Below, piece by piece: positions 19,222 to 26,693 of a stretch of 53,830 bases of DNA. The stretch spans positions 1 to 53,830 of the IMG/VR virus record IMGVR_UViG_3300029265_000685. One strand, given 5' to 3'. The notes under the pieces are model-generated. The model was not told the DNA's origin. It searched no databases and saw only the letters and a list, made by a program, of their open reading frames with translations. Numbering within the stretch: position 1 is the stretch's first letter; every line of letters begins with the position of its first letter. This DNA is from a virus. Made by a program: the position numbers and the translations under genes.

Positions 19222-19503
19222 ATGGAAAACGAAGATATTCTTTTTATTATATCAGGCCTAGCAGGTATTTTAGGTATAAAAGAAATTTGGGTTATCATTA
19301 AAAAGAAAATGGATATTTCCCATTCAATAATTTCAGAAAAAACAAATTACAAAAGAAATAGAATTAGTGAATTAGAAGATGAATTAAAGGCTTCTAATGA
19401 AACAATCCTACAATTAACTATAAGAGTAGCAAAACTAGAGGAAAGAATAATACATACTGCTAAGAATAGAACTAAAAGTAGAATTGAGAAAAGTAAAGAT
19501 TAA
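19222..19503 (+). CDS. membrane-anchored coiled-coil protein, possible spanin-like
   Basis: 93 residues: an N-terminal hydrophobic segment at about 6-26, then a charged helical stretch at about 45-78 with heptad-like spacing, then a basic tail. An N-terminal anchor followed by a coiled coil is what inner-membrane spanins look like, and it follows the amidase, but no outer lipoprotein partner is seen. Spanin is only a suggestion. Confidence 0.5.
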   Translation: MENEDILFIISGLAGILGIKEIWVIIKKKMDISHSIISEKTNYKRNRISELEDELKASNETILQLTIRVAKLEERIIHTAKNRTKSRIEKSKD

Positions 19504-19512
19504 AAAAGATAT

Positions 19513-20124
19513 ATGGAATCATTAATAATGTTAACAACAATAATAGTCGCTTTAATCACAGCAGTTTTGGGTCCAATAGCAGTAGAATGGGCTAAGAATA
19601 AATTTATACCTAAGAAAAAATCCTCGATGATAGTTGACTCTATACAAGCTAGTAACTTAGTAGACAACCAATTAGATTCAATAATGAAAGAAACAAATGC
19701 CGATAGGGTGTTTGTATTACAATTCCACAATGGAGGTCATTTCTACCCAACTAATAAATCAATTGCTAAATTTTCGATATTTTATGAACATTTAACACCT
19801 GGTACAATACCAAGTCAACAAACATTCCAAAATATCCCATGTTCACTATTTACAAAATCAATATCTGAATTAAATAATTCAGGTGAAATCAGTTGTCCTA
19901 CTTTAAAACATGAAACTTTTGGACTTCTACCAGTTTGCGAACAACATGGTTCCAAATCCTTCTACATGGTAGCATTAGAAGATTTAAATGGTAATTTTAT
20001 AGGCGTAGTATCAGTCTCATTTAAAGAAGAACATAAATTTACAAAAGATGAATGGATTTACTTAAGACAGAAAACAGGTGTTATAGGAACATTATTAGGT
20101 GGGTATCTAGATTCTTCAAAATAA
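19513..20124 (+). CDS. membrane-anchored protein with GAF-like domain
   Basis: 203 residues. An N-terminal transmembrane helix at about 4-25 is followed by a basic stretch (KKK) and a helix. About residues 55-190 alternate strands in a GAF-like way: DRVFVLQFHNGGHFY, a Cys/Pro loop, FGLLPVCEQ, then MVALEDLNGNFIGVVSVSF. GAF domains bind small ligands or sense redox state. Lying just after the lysis genes, it may regulate lysis timing or superinfection; that is inference. The fold call rests on strand pattern only. Confidence 0.5.
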   Translation: MESLIMLTTIIVALITAVLGPIAVEWAKNKFIPKKKSSMIVDSIQASNLVDNQLDSIMKETNADRVFVLQFHNGGHFYPTNKSIAKFSIFYEHLTPGTIPSQQTFQNIPCSLFTKSISELNNSGEISCPTLKHETFGLLPVCEQHGSKSFYMVALEDLNGNFIGVVSVSFKEEHKFTKDEWIYLRQKTGVIGTLLGGYLDSSK

Positions 20125-20125
20125 C

Positions 20126-20155
20126 TTGGAATATCACCATCTCGTTCGTATTATT
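20126..20155 (+). promoter_or_regulatory. early/middle-type promoter P5 (variant box)
   Basis: TTGG at 20126-20129, 19 bases, then a variant TATTAT box at 20149-20154 preceded by TTCG. It follows the GAF-like gene and precedes the multi-pass membrane protein gene at 20195. The spacing matches the other sites although the box differs. Confidence 0.65.
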
Positions 20156-20194
20156 ACCATCAACATAAAAAAATAATACATTAAATTCTTTACA

Positions 20195-21331
20195 ATGCTA
20201 AAAAAATTACAAGAACGAATATTCCCTTTCATAATAGCATTATCGGCATTATCCGTATCTGCATCAGCAGCCTTTTATTCCATTAGTGGTCTTAGTAAAT
20301 TATTTGCGGGGGCTGTAGTTGCTGTTATTATTATGGCCTCTTCATTAGAAGTAGCAAAATTAGTTATAGCCTCATTATTATATCAATATCGAAAGGTTCT
20401 ACCACTATTTCTAAAAATTTATTTATCAATAGCTTGTTTCATCCTCATTCTAATTACTAGTATGGGTATTTACGGCTTTCTATCCTCGGCATACCAAGAA
20501 ACAGCATCAAAATCCCTAAATATAGATTCTCAGATTACACTTATTGAAACTAGAAGGGATAATACAAAAGCACAACTTAACGTGTATGACGAAGAAAAAC
20601 AAAGCATCAATACTGCTGTGGCTGATTTACGTTCGGGCTTATCAAACAATATCATACAATATACAAACGCTGAAGGACAATTAATAACTACAACATCATC
20701 CTCAACACGTAGGGCATTGGAAAAACAACTAGATCAAGCAATAGATCGCCAAATAACCATCAATAGTAAAGTAGATGGTTTAAATGAGAAATTATTCAAA
20801 TATGAAACAGAAATAGTAGAAGTTTCTACTAATAGTGAAATAGCTGGGGAATTAGGACCATTAAAATATCTATCAGGATTAACTGGTATCCCCATGGATA
20901 AGATAATAAATTACTTACTTTTGACTATTGTATTTGTATTTGATCCTTTAGCTATTGCTTTAGTAATTGCTTCTAACTTTGCTTTTGCCCAATTAAAAGT
21001 CAAAACTAAAGAAAACATTTACGGAGAGGAATTACCAATAGTTGAAGAAACTTCCCAATCAGTTTGGGATGATATGATTCAAGAAGAAACTAATTATGTG
21101 GATGGTTATGATAATTTGGATGATAAGGTTGAAGTAGAAAAATATGTTACCGAGGGGTATGCAGTCGATGATAGTATTGAAGAAGAAATCAAAGAATCAG
21201 ATCTAACACCCCTAATTAAAGAAGAAGACGAATTGGTAATCAACCCACCCACATCTCCTTGGAGACAGACGAAAGTAATAAACAAAGAAGAAAAACGAAC
21301 TAGTGAAGATGATCTAACAAGAACATATTAA
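20195..21331 (+). CDS. multi-pass membrane protein with central coiled coil
   Basis: 378 residues. Hydrophobic helices lie at about 10-27, 33-57, 70-96 and 248-270. Between the third and fourth is a ~140-residue charged helical region with coiled-coil character, and the C-terminal ~100 residues are acidic and probably disordered. I have seen similar architecture in marine T4-like phages, but no function is known to me. It has its own promoter, P5. It might remodel the host membrane or act in exclusion; neither is shown. Confidence 0.6.
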   Translation: MLKKLQERIFPFIIALSALSVSASAAFYSISGLSKLFAGAVVAVIIMASSLEVAKLVIASLLYQYRKVLPLFLKIYLSIACFILILITSMGIYGFLSSAYQETASKSLNIDSQITLIETRRDNTKAQLNVYDEEKQSINTAVADLRSGLSNNIIQYTNAEGQLITTTSSSTRRALEKQLDQAIDRQITINSKVDGLNEKLFKYETEIVEVSTNSEIAGELGPLKYLSGLTGIPMDKIINYLLLTIVFVFDPLAIALVIASNFAFAQLKVKTKENIYGEELPIVEETSQSVWDDMIQEETNYVDGYDNLDDKVEVEKYVTEGYAVDDSIEEEIKESDLTPLIKEEDELVINPPTSPWRQTKVINKEEKRTSEDDLTRTY

Positions 21332-21348
21332 AGATTTCCGTGGGGAAA

Positions 21349-21378
21349 TTAGGCTACCGCAAAAAGCATTCGTATATT
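21349..21378 (+). promoter_or_regulatory. early/middle-type promoter P6
   Basis: TTAGG at 21349-21353, 19 bases, TATATT at 21373-21378 with TTCG before it. The 50-base leader contains a possible hairpin (GCAA/TTGC extended by TTG/CAA) and ends in TAAGGTTATG, like the leaders of P7 and P13. Confidence 0.75.
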
Positions 21379-21427
21379 TATGGCATAAGTTGGGAGCAAT
21401 GCAGTTGCCAATGTAAAAATTAAGGTT

Positions 21428-21718
21428 ATGACCAAAACAGAACAAAAAAGACAAAATACTGAAAAAGTAATTAACTTCCTAGAAAATAAATTTGATGCTT
21501 TTAATATTGAAGATAATGATGGTGGTAGGATGGGTTTTTCAATTGATGATCTTGAGGGAGAATTCCATAGAAGGGATTATGAGGTGATAATGTTGGATAA
21601 TATAAATTTAGCGGGAGAAGGTTGGACAAAAGAAGAATTAAACAAAAGAGATCGTGCGATTGAGATGGAGAAGTTACTCAATGAATCTATTCAAAACTTA
21701 CTTAAATTAGAAATATGA
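21428..21718 (+). CDS. hypothetical protein
   Basis: 96 residues, highly charged, soluble, predicted mostly helical, with a Gly/Asp-rich stretch near residues 25-40. No family recognised. It is the first gene after P6 and its last four bases (ATGA) contain the start codon of the esterase-like gene, so the two are translated together. Confidence 0.55.
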   Translation: MTKTEQKRQNTEKVINFLENKFDAFNIEDNDGGRMGFSIDDLEGEFHRRDYEVIMLDNINLAGEGWTKEELNKRDRAIEMEKLLNESIQNLLKLEI

Positions 21719-22197
21719 AGAAAAAAGTAATTTATTTTCATGGTCTTGAAAGTAATCAAGGTGGAGAGAAAGTAGAATATTTAGCCAATAGGTGCTATAT
21801 TCACGCTCCAAGTATGGATTATACGAGAGAGGATATATTTCCATTCCTCACCCAAATGGTAGAAGATTTCCAACCCGACTTAATCATTGGTTCTAGTATG
21901 GGTGGTTACACAGCTTATATATTAGGCGCCCTTTACAACATACCAATAATTGCATTCAATCCAGCACTACATAGCAGACCTTTCAACCCAAATTATCCAA
22001 AATTTGTAAATAAACATATAGCCAATAATGCTAGGATAATTTTAGGTGAAGAAGATACTATTATAAAACCATCATCAACCTTAGAATGGTTAAAAGATCA
22101 TATAGTGGATACTCATCCCAAAATAACAATTGAAAAAGTTAATGAGATGGGGCATAGAGTACCACTTGACATATTCATAAATAAAATACAAATGTAA
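21715..22197 (+). CDS. YqiA-like alpha/beta hydrolase (esterase family)
   Basis: 160 residues. It begins KKKVIYFHGLESN (the oxyanion strand with HG), has the nucleophile elbow GSSMGG near residues 62-67, an acidic residue in LGEEDTII near 111-117 and a His in GHRVPLD near the C-terminus. This is a complete Ser-Asp-His hydrolase set in the UPF0227/YqiA layout. The substrate is unknown. It overlaps the previous gene by four bases and precedes the preQ0 block, which has its own promoter. A phage esterase could act on host surface acyl groups or small metabolites; no evidence decides. Confidence 0.75.
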   Translation: MKKKVIYFHGLESNQGGEKVEYLANRCYIHAPSMDYTREDIFPFLTQMVEDFQPDLIIGSSMGGYTAYILGALYNIPIIAFNPALHSRPFNPNYPKFVNKHIANNARIILGEEDTIIKPSSTLEWLKDHIVDTHPKITIEKVNEMGHRVPLDIFINKIQM

Positions 22198-22214
22198 AAA
22201 TACCTACAGTAAAA

Positions 22215-22244
22215 TTAGGTTCCCCAATATATTGTTCGTATATT
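22215..22244 (+). promoter_or_regulatory. early/middle-type promoter P7 for the preQ0 gene block
   Basis: TTAGG at 22215-22219, 19 bases, TATATT at 22239-22244 preceded by TTCG. The leader has a GGC-GCGA-GCC mini-hairpin near 22259-22268, then A-rich sequence and TAAGGTTATG. It is the only promoter-like site between 22200 and 27127, so it probably drives the whole block to 27141. Confidence 0.78.
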
Positions 22245-22286
22245 TACAGGGTAAATAAGGCGCGAGCCCCATAAAAAATTAAGGTT

Positions 22287-22550
22287 ATGTTAAAAGAATT
22301 AAAGGATAAAATCCACCAATTACAAGAATCAGAAAATTTTAATTTCACCTACCAAGGTATAGGATATATTCTAAGTTGCTATGGTGTAGGTCCCACGGGG
22401 GAGAAATATGTTGCCGTACATAAAACGAACAAATGGGGCAGATCAATGAATATTGATAAAATTACAGATAATTATATTATACTATATGATTTTAATATGA
22501 TGGATGTAAAATCAACTTATAAAATGAGTATTAAAAAAATAATATTATGA
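22287..22550 (+). CDS. hypothetical protein at the head of the preQ0 block
   Basis: 87 residues with a Lys-rich N-terminal helix followed by strands. It contains a short Gly/Tyr-rich turn, YGVGPTGEKY. No family recognised. Its stop overlaps the ATG of the DpdA-like gene (ATGA), suggesting coupled translation and a shared process. A role with DNA modification is guilt by association only. Confidence 0.55.
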   Translation: MLKELKDKIHQLQESENFNFTYQGIGYILSCYGVGPTGEKYVAVHKTNKWGRSMNIDKITDNYIILYDFNMMDVKSTYKMSIKKIIL

Positions 22551-23344
22551 TAAAATATTCACATGAAGTACCTTTATGTTTACTAGAAGATAGTAGAAAA
22601 TTTAATACTTATGACTACTGCTTACCCCATCTATTAGATGAGAATCAGGATTATTTAGAATTTTTTAGAAAATCAAAGAAAGATGGACGTTATATCATAA
22701 TGGATAATTCACTCCATGAATTAGGTAAAGCCTATGATTCTTATCGTTTATTACATTGGATCAACGAATTAAAACCAAATGAATTCATCATCCCTGATGT
22801 TTGGGAAGATATGGAAGGTTCAATTAAAAATGCTAAAACTTGGTTGAATTATAAACTACCCGAAGGTGTTGAAAAAGTAGTAGTTGTTCAAGCAACAACA
22901 CTCCATGAAGCATTTGAGTGTACTAAAATATATAAAGAGTTAGGTTACAAAAAAATCTGTTATTCTTATGGTGCCTCATATTACAATGACATAATCCCAC
23001 ACCCCAATAAAGATTTAGGTAAGGCATTAGGTCGCTTATTTGTAATTTCAATATTATATAATCAAGGTGTATTAACTGAAAATGATAGAATTCATTTGTT
23101 AGGTTGTGCAGTTCCTCAAGAATTTGGATGGTATGAAGATATTAAATGTATTGAATCTATAGATACTTCAAACCCCGTAATGGCTACTTTAGAAAATGTT
23201 AAATATACAGATGCAGGTTTAACTAAAAAACCAAAAGCAAATATGAATGATCACTTTGACATGATGTATGATGAGGTAGATTACGATTTATTAGATTACA
23301 ACTTAGAAAAATTTAAAACAATTAATAATTTAAAAACCAAATAG
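22547..23344 (+). CDS. dpdA: TGT-superfamily protein, candidate DNA 7-deazaguanine transglycosylase (DpdA-like)
   Basis: 265 residues. The order of motifs follows the TGT TIM barrel: IMDNSLHELG near residue 50 (where TGT has DSGGxQ), IIPDVWED near 83-90, VVVVQAT near 107, YSYGAS near 140, and HLLGCAVPQEF followed by IDTSNPV near 185-210, paralleling the TGT LMGVGxP...D segment with the nucleophilic Asp. In phages, DpdA exchanges guanine in DNA for a 7-deazaguanine base. FolE, QueD, QueE and QueC lie nearby, so the substrate is probably preQ0. It is shorter than bacterial TGT and lacks its C-terminal zinc-binding Cys cluster. Assignment is by pattern and context; a deviating TIM-barrel enzyme is the alternative. 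Confidence 0.72.
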   Translation: MIKYSHEVPLCLLEDSRKFNTYDYCLPHLLDENQDYLEFFRKSKKDGRYIIMDNSLHELGKAYDSYRLLHWINELKPNEFIIPDVWEDMEGSIKNAKTWLNYKLPEGVEKVVVVQATTLHEAFECTKIYKELGYKKICYSYGASYYNDIIPHPNKDLGKALGRLFVISILYNQGVLTENDRIHLLGCAVPQEFGWYEDIKCIESIDTSNPVMATLENVKYTDAGLTKKPKANMNDHFDMMYDEVDYDLLDYNLEKFKTINNLKTK

Positions 23345-23346
23345 TT

Positions 23347-23544
23347 ATGATTTCACTTTACGATTACACAGGAGAAAAAGATTGTGATGGGAGAGGATTA
23401 AGAGTTAATGCTTATGCAATACTTAAAAACCAACCATTTAAACAAAGATATTTAGAATTTGCGAATAGAGAAGTATTTTTATATACTAAAGAATTATTGG
23501 ATGAATACTTTGAAGTAGAAAAAATATTTAAAGTAAAGAAATAA
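23347..23544 (+). CDS. small hypothetical protein in the preQ0 block
   Basis: 65 residues, no membrane segment. It begins MISLYDYTGEKDCDG, then has a charged helical remainder. No family recognised. It sits two bases after the dpdA-like stop, so it belongs to the same transcript. Function unknown. Confidence 0.55.
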   Translation: MISLYDYTGEKDCDGRGLRVNAYAILKNQPFKQRYLEFANREVFLYTKELLDEYFEVEKIFKVKK

Positions 23545-23568
23545 CTAAATCAACAAAATAAAATACTA

Positions 23569-23784
23569 ATGGCTTTAAAAAAACAAACAATACGAGGTTT
23601 AGAAAAAATAACACTGAATGGTGATTCTACTACTAAAGAAGAATTAATTACTCTGAGTGAAAGCTGGAGTGAAAATGAAGAGTTAGTAGTAAGAAAAATC
23701 CTCCAACAAGGTGGAAAGTGTAAAATTGGGAAGGATGTTATAGCTGTAGTCCGCCCTGATGAAGTATACAGTTTAGTAAGATAA
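23569..23784 (+). CDS. small hypothetical protein in the preQ0 block
   Basis: 71 residues, soluble, with a Lys-rich N-terminus and a short beta-like C-terminal half (KCKIGKDVIAVVRPDEVY). No family recognised. It is separated by 24 bases from the previous gene and by 52 from queC. Function unknown; retention in the block suggests a small accessory. Confidence 0.55.
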   Translation: MALKKQTIRGLEKITLNGDSTTKEELITLSESWSENEELVVRKILQQGGKCKIGKDVIAVVRPDEVYSLVR

Positions 23785-23836
23785 CAGGATTAGCCTATAT
23801 CCTTAAACATACCAGGCACATTAAAATTAAAATACA

Positions 23837-24685
23837 ATGCAGATGAAATTAGATTTCGAACAAGAAAAACACGTAGTAGTATCACTCTCAGGTGGTATGG
23901 ATAGCTCAACATTATTACTTAGATGTTTAAAAGAATATGACACAGTAACTGCAATATCTTTTGATTATGGTCAAAAACATAGAGTTGAGTTAGAAAGAGC
24001 TCAATCGTTAATTGATTATCTAGAAGAAAATGGACATAAAGTAAACTATAAACAAATTAAATTAGATGGTTTATCAAGCTTATTGGACTCAGCGTTAGTT
24101 GAAGGTGGTAAAGAAGTTCCTGAAGGACATTATGCGGATGATAATATGAAAGCTACAGTTGTCCCTAATAGAAATAAAATATTTGCTTCAATTGTCCAAG
24201 CGGTAGCTTTATCCGTTGCTAATAAATCAGGAGAAACTTGTAATATCGCTTTAGGTATCCATGCTGGAGATCATCAAATTTATAAAGATTGTAGGCAAGA
24301 ATTTCGTGATGCTGACGATGCTGCTTTTAGAGAAGGTAACTGGGATGCTGAACGTGTGGGTTATTTTACTCCTTATCTTCTTGGGGATAAATATGATATT
24401 CTCCAAGATGGGGTAGCGCTATGCGAATACTTATGTATAGCATTTGACGACGTATATGCTCGTACTATCACATCATACAAACCTATATTTAATAAAGAAA
24501 CATTCGAATGGTATGCAGATTACAAATCAGCATCAAGTGTTGAACGTATTGAAGCATTTATAAAACTGGGTAGACCTGATCCTTCACAATACGCAGATGA
24601 GTCAGGTACTGTAAGTTGGGAAGTAGCGGTAGACCATGTAACTAAAGTATTAGTATTAAAAGCAGTAGTAGAACAATTAAAATAA
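23837..24685 (+). CDS. queC: 7-cyano-7-deazaguanine synthase QueC
   Basis: 282 residues. The PP-loop ATP-binding motif SGGMDSS lies at 18-24, followed by FDYGQKHRVEL and VVPNRNK, standard for QueC. The enzyme converts 7-carboxy-7-deazaguanine and ammonia to preQ0 using ATP. The C-terminal zinc cysteines of bacterial QueC are absent: where the Cys cluster is expected the protein reads YKSASSVERIEAF, so only the flanking SS-ERIEAF/DP landmarks remain. It belongs to the same transcript as queD and queE. Confidence 0.9.
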   Translation: MQMKLDFEQEKHVVVSLSGGMDSSTLLLRCLKEYDTVTAISFDYGQKHRVELERAQSLIDYLEENGHKVNYKQIKLDGLSSLLDSALVEGGKEVPEGHYADDNMKATVVPNRNKIFASIVQAVALSVANKSGETCNIALGIHAGDHQIYKDCRQEFRDADDAAFREGNWDAERVGYFTPYLLGDKYDILQDGVALCEYLCIAFDDVYARTITSYKPIFNKETFEWYADYKSASSVERIEAFIKLGRPDPSQYADESGTVSWEVAVDHVTKVLVLKAVVEQLK

Positions 24686-24690
24686 AATAA

Positions 24691-24951
24691 ATGAGTGATC
24701 GAGAAATAATGGATGGTAAAAAATATGAGATGGGTAATATTGAAAATTCACCATTTAAAAAAACAAGACGTTCTAAGAAAAAGAAAAAACAACAACTCCC
24801 AGATGCTAGAAAACATCAAATTGTAGGTTTTGTAAAATCTATAGTAAGGATTGCCGGATATATCCTTATTCCTTTTAATTTGGAGTCTGCGGTAATTCTT
24901 CTTATATTGAGCGAAATAGTAGTTAGAATTTTTCTTCCAGAATTAGTATAA
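24691..24951 (+). CDS. small basic membrane protein
   Basis: 86 residues. A very basic stretch (RRSKKKKKQQ) at about 27-36 is followed by two adjacent hydrophobic segments at about 48-62 and 65-80. It lies 5 bases after queC. A basic head with membrane tail suggests an inner-membrane protein touching nucleic acid or phospholipid; the function is unknown. Confidence 0.5.
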   Translation: MSDREIMDGKKYEMGNIENSPFKKTRRSKKKKKQQLPDARKHQIVGFVKSIVRIAGYILIPFNLESAVILLILSEIVVRIFLPELV

Positions 24952-24970
24952 ATTATAAAATAAATAAAAT

Positions 24971-25222
24971 ATGAATAAATTAATTTACATATCGAGTACA
25001 TGGTGTCAACCCTGTAAAACATTCTCACCCATAATGGATAAAGTATCATCCTCAGGTATTCCAGTACAAAAATTAGACGCTGATAAAGATCAGAATGCTT
25101 TAATGCAGTATGGTGTGAGGAGTATCCCAACAGTAGTTAAAGTAGATGCAAATGGGAATATGGTCGATAAATTTACAGGAGTAAAACAATTTCAAGAAAT
25201 AATTAATTTTTATAATAATTAA
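24971..25222 (+). CDS. thioredoxin-like protein
   Basis: 83 residues with active-site WCQPC at 11-15, a DADKD segment and the cis-proline loop SIPT near residue 51. This is a compact thioredoxin fold, shorter than host thioredoxin (about 105), closer to NrdH/glutaredoxin size. It can supply electrons to ribonucleotide reductase. The adjacent genes are for preQ0, so it could alternatively support a redox step there. Confidence 0.88.
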   Translation: MNKLIYISSTWCQPCKTFSPIMDKVSSSGIPVQKLDADKDQNALMQYGVRSIPTVVKVDANGNMVDKFTGVKQFQEIINFYNN

Positions 25223-25223
25223 A

Positions 25224-25688
25224 ATGGGAAAATTTCAATCGAGTAAAGTATTTGACGGATTCTCAACAGTATTTCGTCAGTGGAAAGCAGAAGATACTCA
25301 TTGTAGGTTTCTACATGGTTATGGTATATCTTTTAAAGTATATTTTGAAGGTGAATTAGATGATAGAAATTGGGTTTGGGATTTTGGAGGCATGAAAAGA
25401 GCTAAGACATTAATTGATGGTAAACAACCTAAAGAGTGGATGGATTTTATGTTTGATCATACTCTCATTGTAGCTGAAGATGATCCTGGAATGGGTGGTT
25501 GGAATACGATGAATGATTTAGGTGTAATCCAACTAAGAATTATTGAAGCTACTGGTGCCGAAAAATTCGCTGAATTTATTTTTAACAAATTAAATCCATT
25601 CGTACTAGAAGAAACTGATGGTAGGGTTAGAGTTACTAAAGTTAAATTCATGGAACACGGAAAAAATGCTGCATATTACGGTGAATAA
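25224..25688 (+). CDS. queD: 6-carboxy-tetrahydropterin synthase QueD
   Basis: 154 residues of the 6-pyruvoyl/6-carboxy-tetrahydropterin synthase fold: FSTVFRQW near 13-20, Cys27 and His31 in CRFLHGYG, WDFGGMK near 52-58, and FDHTLI near 77-82. It converts dihydroneopterin triphosphate to carboxy-tetrahydropterin, step two of the preQ0 route. The usual second His of HGH is Tyr33 and the His of FSxxH is Phe17, so zinc ligation differs from E. coli QueD; related variants exist in many bacteria, as I recall. It starts one base after the thioredoxin stop. Confidence 0.85.
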   Translation: MGKFQSSKVFDGFSTVFRQWKAEDTHCRFLHGYGISFKVYFEGELDDRNWVWDFGGMKRAKTLIDGKQPKEWMDFMFDHTLIVAEDDPGMGGWNTMNDLGVIQLRIIEATGAEKFAEFIFNKLNPFVLEETDGRVRVTKVKFMEHGKNAAYYGE

Positions 25689-25708
25689 CCACTTAAAAAA
25701 TTATAAAA

Positions 25709-26491
25709 ATGGAAAAGTTAAAAAGGGTAGAAGATTACGATAAAACTTTACCCATTGTAGAGATTTATACAGCTGTACAATCAGAGGGAAGCCGAGCTGG
25801 TTATCCAACAGTGGTAATTAGAACTACAGGGTGTACCCACAGGTGTCATTTTGGTGAAGGAGGTTGGTGTGATTCCTTTTATACCTCAATTCACCCCGAA
25901 AAAGGCACATTTAGTTTTAATGACATAATTGAAGCATATAAGAAAAATCCTCATATAAAAGAGATGATGTTAACTGGAGGTTCTCCAACTATGCATCCAG
26001 CTTTAGTAAATGAATTAACACATTTTGCTCATGAAAACGATATTTTCATTACTATTGAAACTGAAGGCTCGCATTTTCTACGCACTGATTATCCGATTAA
26101 TTTATTATCGATTTCTCCTAAATTCTCGAATTCAATCCCTGCTGTTGGGGTAAAAACACCCCAAGGTGGAATCACTGATGAGAGAATGATAAATAAACAT
26201 AATAAGCTTAGGCTTAATTATGGAGCAATAAAACGATCTATTGAATATCACTTAGACTACCACATAAAACCAGTATGGGATGGTAAAGATGAGGGTGCAT
26301 TAGCTGAGATTATAGAATGTATTTCTATATTAGACGTTCCTCAAGATAAAGTATGGTTTATGCCCGCTGGGGATTCAAGAGAATCATTATTTAAATCATA
26401 CCCTCTAGTATTTGATTGGGTTAGAGATAATGGTTATAGAATGACTTGGCGCCCACATATTATAGCCTTTGAAGACGCGAGAGAGGTATGA
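25709..26491 (+). CDS. queE: 7-carboxy-7-deazaguanine synthase QueE (radical SAM)
   Basis: 260 residues. QSEGSRAG at 24-31 and the SAM cluster cysteines 42, 46 and 54 (CTHRCHFGEGGWCD) are followed by LTGGSPT near 89-95 and ETEGS near 113. QueE rearranges carboxy-tetrahydropterin into the 7-deazaguanine ring, using a 4Fe-4S cluster and SAM. The cysteine spacing is CX3CX7C, with five residues inserted relative to the common CX3CX2C; other QueE subfamilies also have inserts here. It is the third enzyme of the pathway encoded in this window. Confidence 0.9.
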   Translation: MEKLKRVEDYDKTLPIVEIYTAVQSEGSRAGYPTVVIRTTGCTHRCHFGEGGWCDSFYTSIHPEKGTFSFNDIIEAYKKNPHIKEMMLTGGSPTMHPALVNELTHFAHENDIFITIETEGSHFLRTDYPINLLSISPKFSNSIPAVGVKTPQGGITDERMINKHNKLRLNYGAIKRSIEYHLDYHIKPVWDGKDEGALAEIIECISILDVPQDKVWFMPAGDSRESLFKSYPLVFDWVRDNGYRMTWRPHIIAFEDAREV

Positions 26492-26516
26492 TAACGTTTA
26501 AAGAAAATAAATAATT

Positions 26517-26693
26517 ATGGAAAACGTAGCAAAAGAAATAGTTGCAGGTATTAATAAAACAACTAATGATTATGATGCCGCCGAAGAAGTAGATAGGATA
26601 TTAAAGAAATATTTAGTTAAGAGAAAATCCCAAAAATATGAAAGAACTAATAAATCAGAAATCAATAGAAATTCAAACCAAGATAATAGCTAA
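26517..26693 (+). CDS. 58-residue hypothetical protein overlapping the phosphoribosyltransferase gene
   Basis: A short frame encoding 58 residues, hydrophilic and charged, starting MENVAKEIVAGINKTTNDYD. Its last 56 bases overlap the start of the phosphoribosyltransferase gene in another frame. The first 38 residues look like a designed helix and the overlapped C-terminal part is Asn/Ser/Arg-rich, as expected of an overprinted tail. No family recognised. The leader AATAAATAATTATG matches other starts. Confidence 0.5.
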   Translation: MENVAKEIVAGINKTTNDYDAAEEVDRILKKYLVKRKSQKYERTNKSEINRNSNQDNS

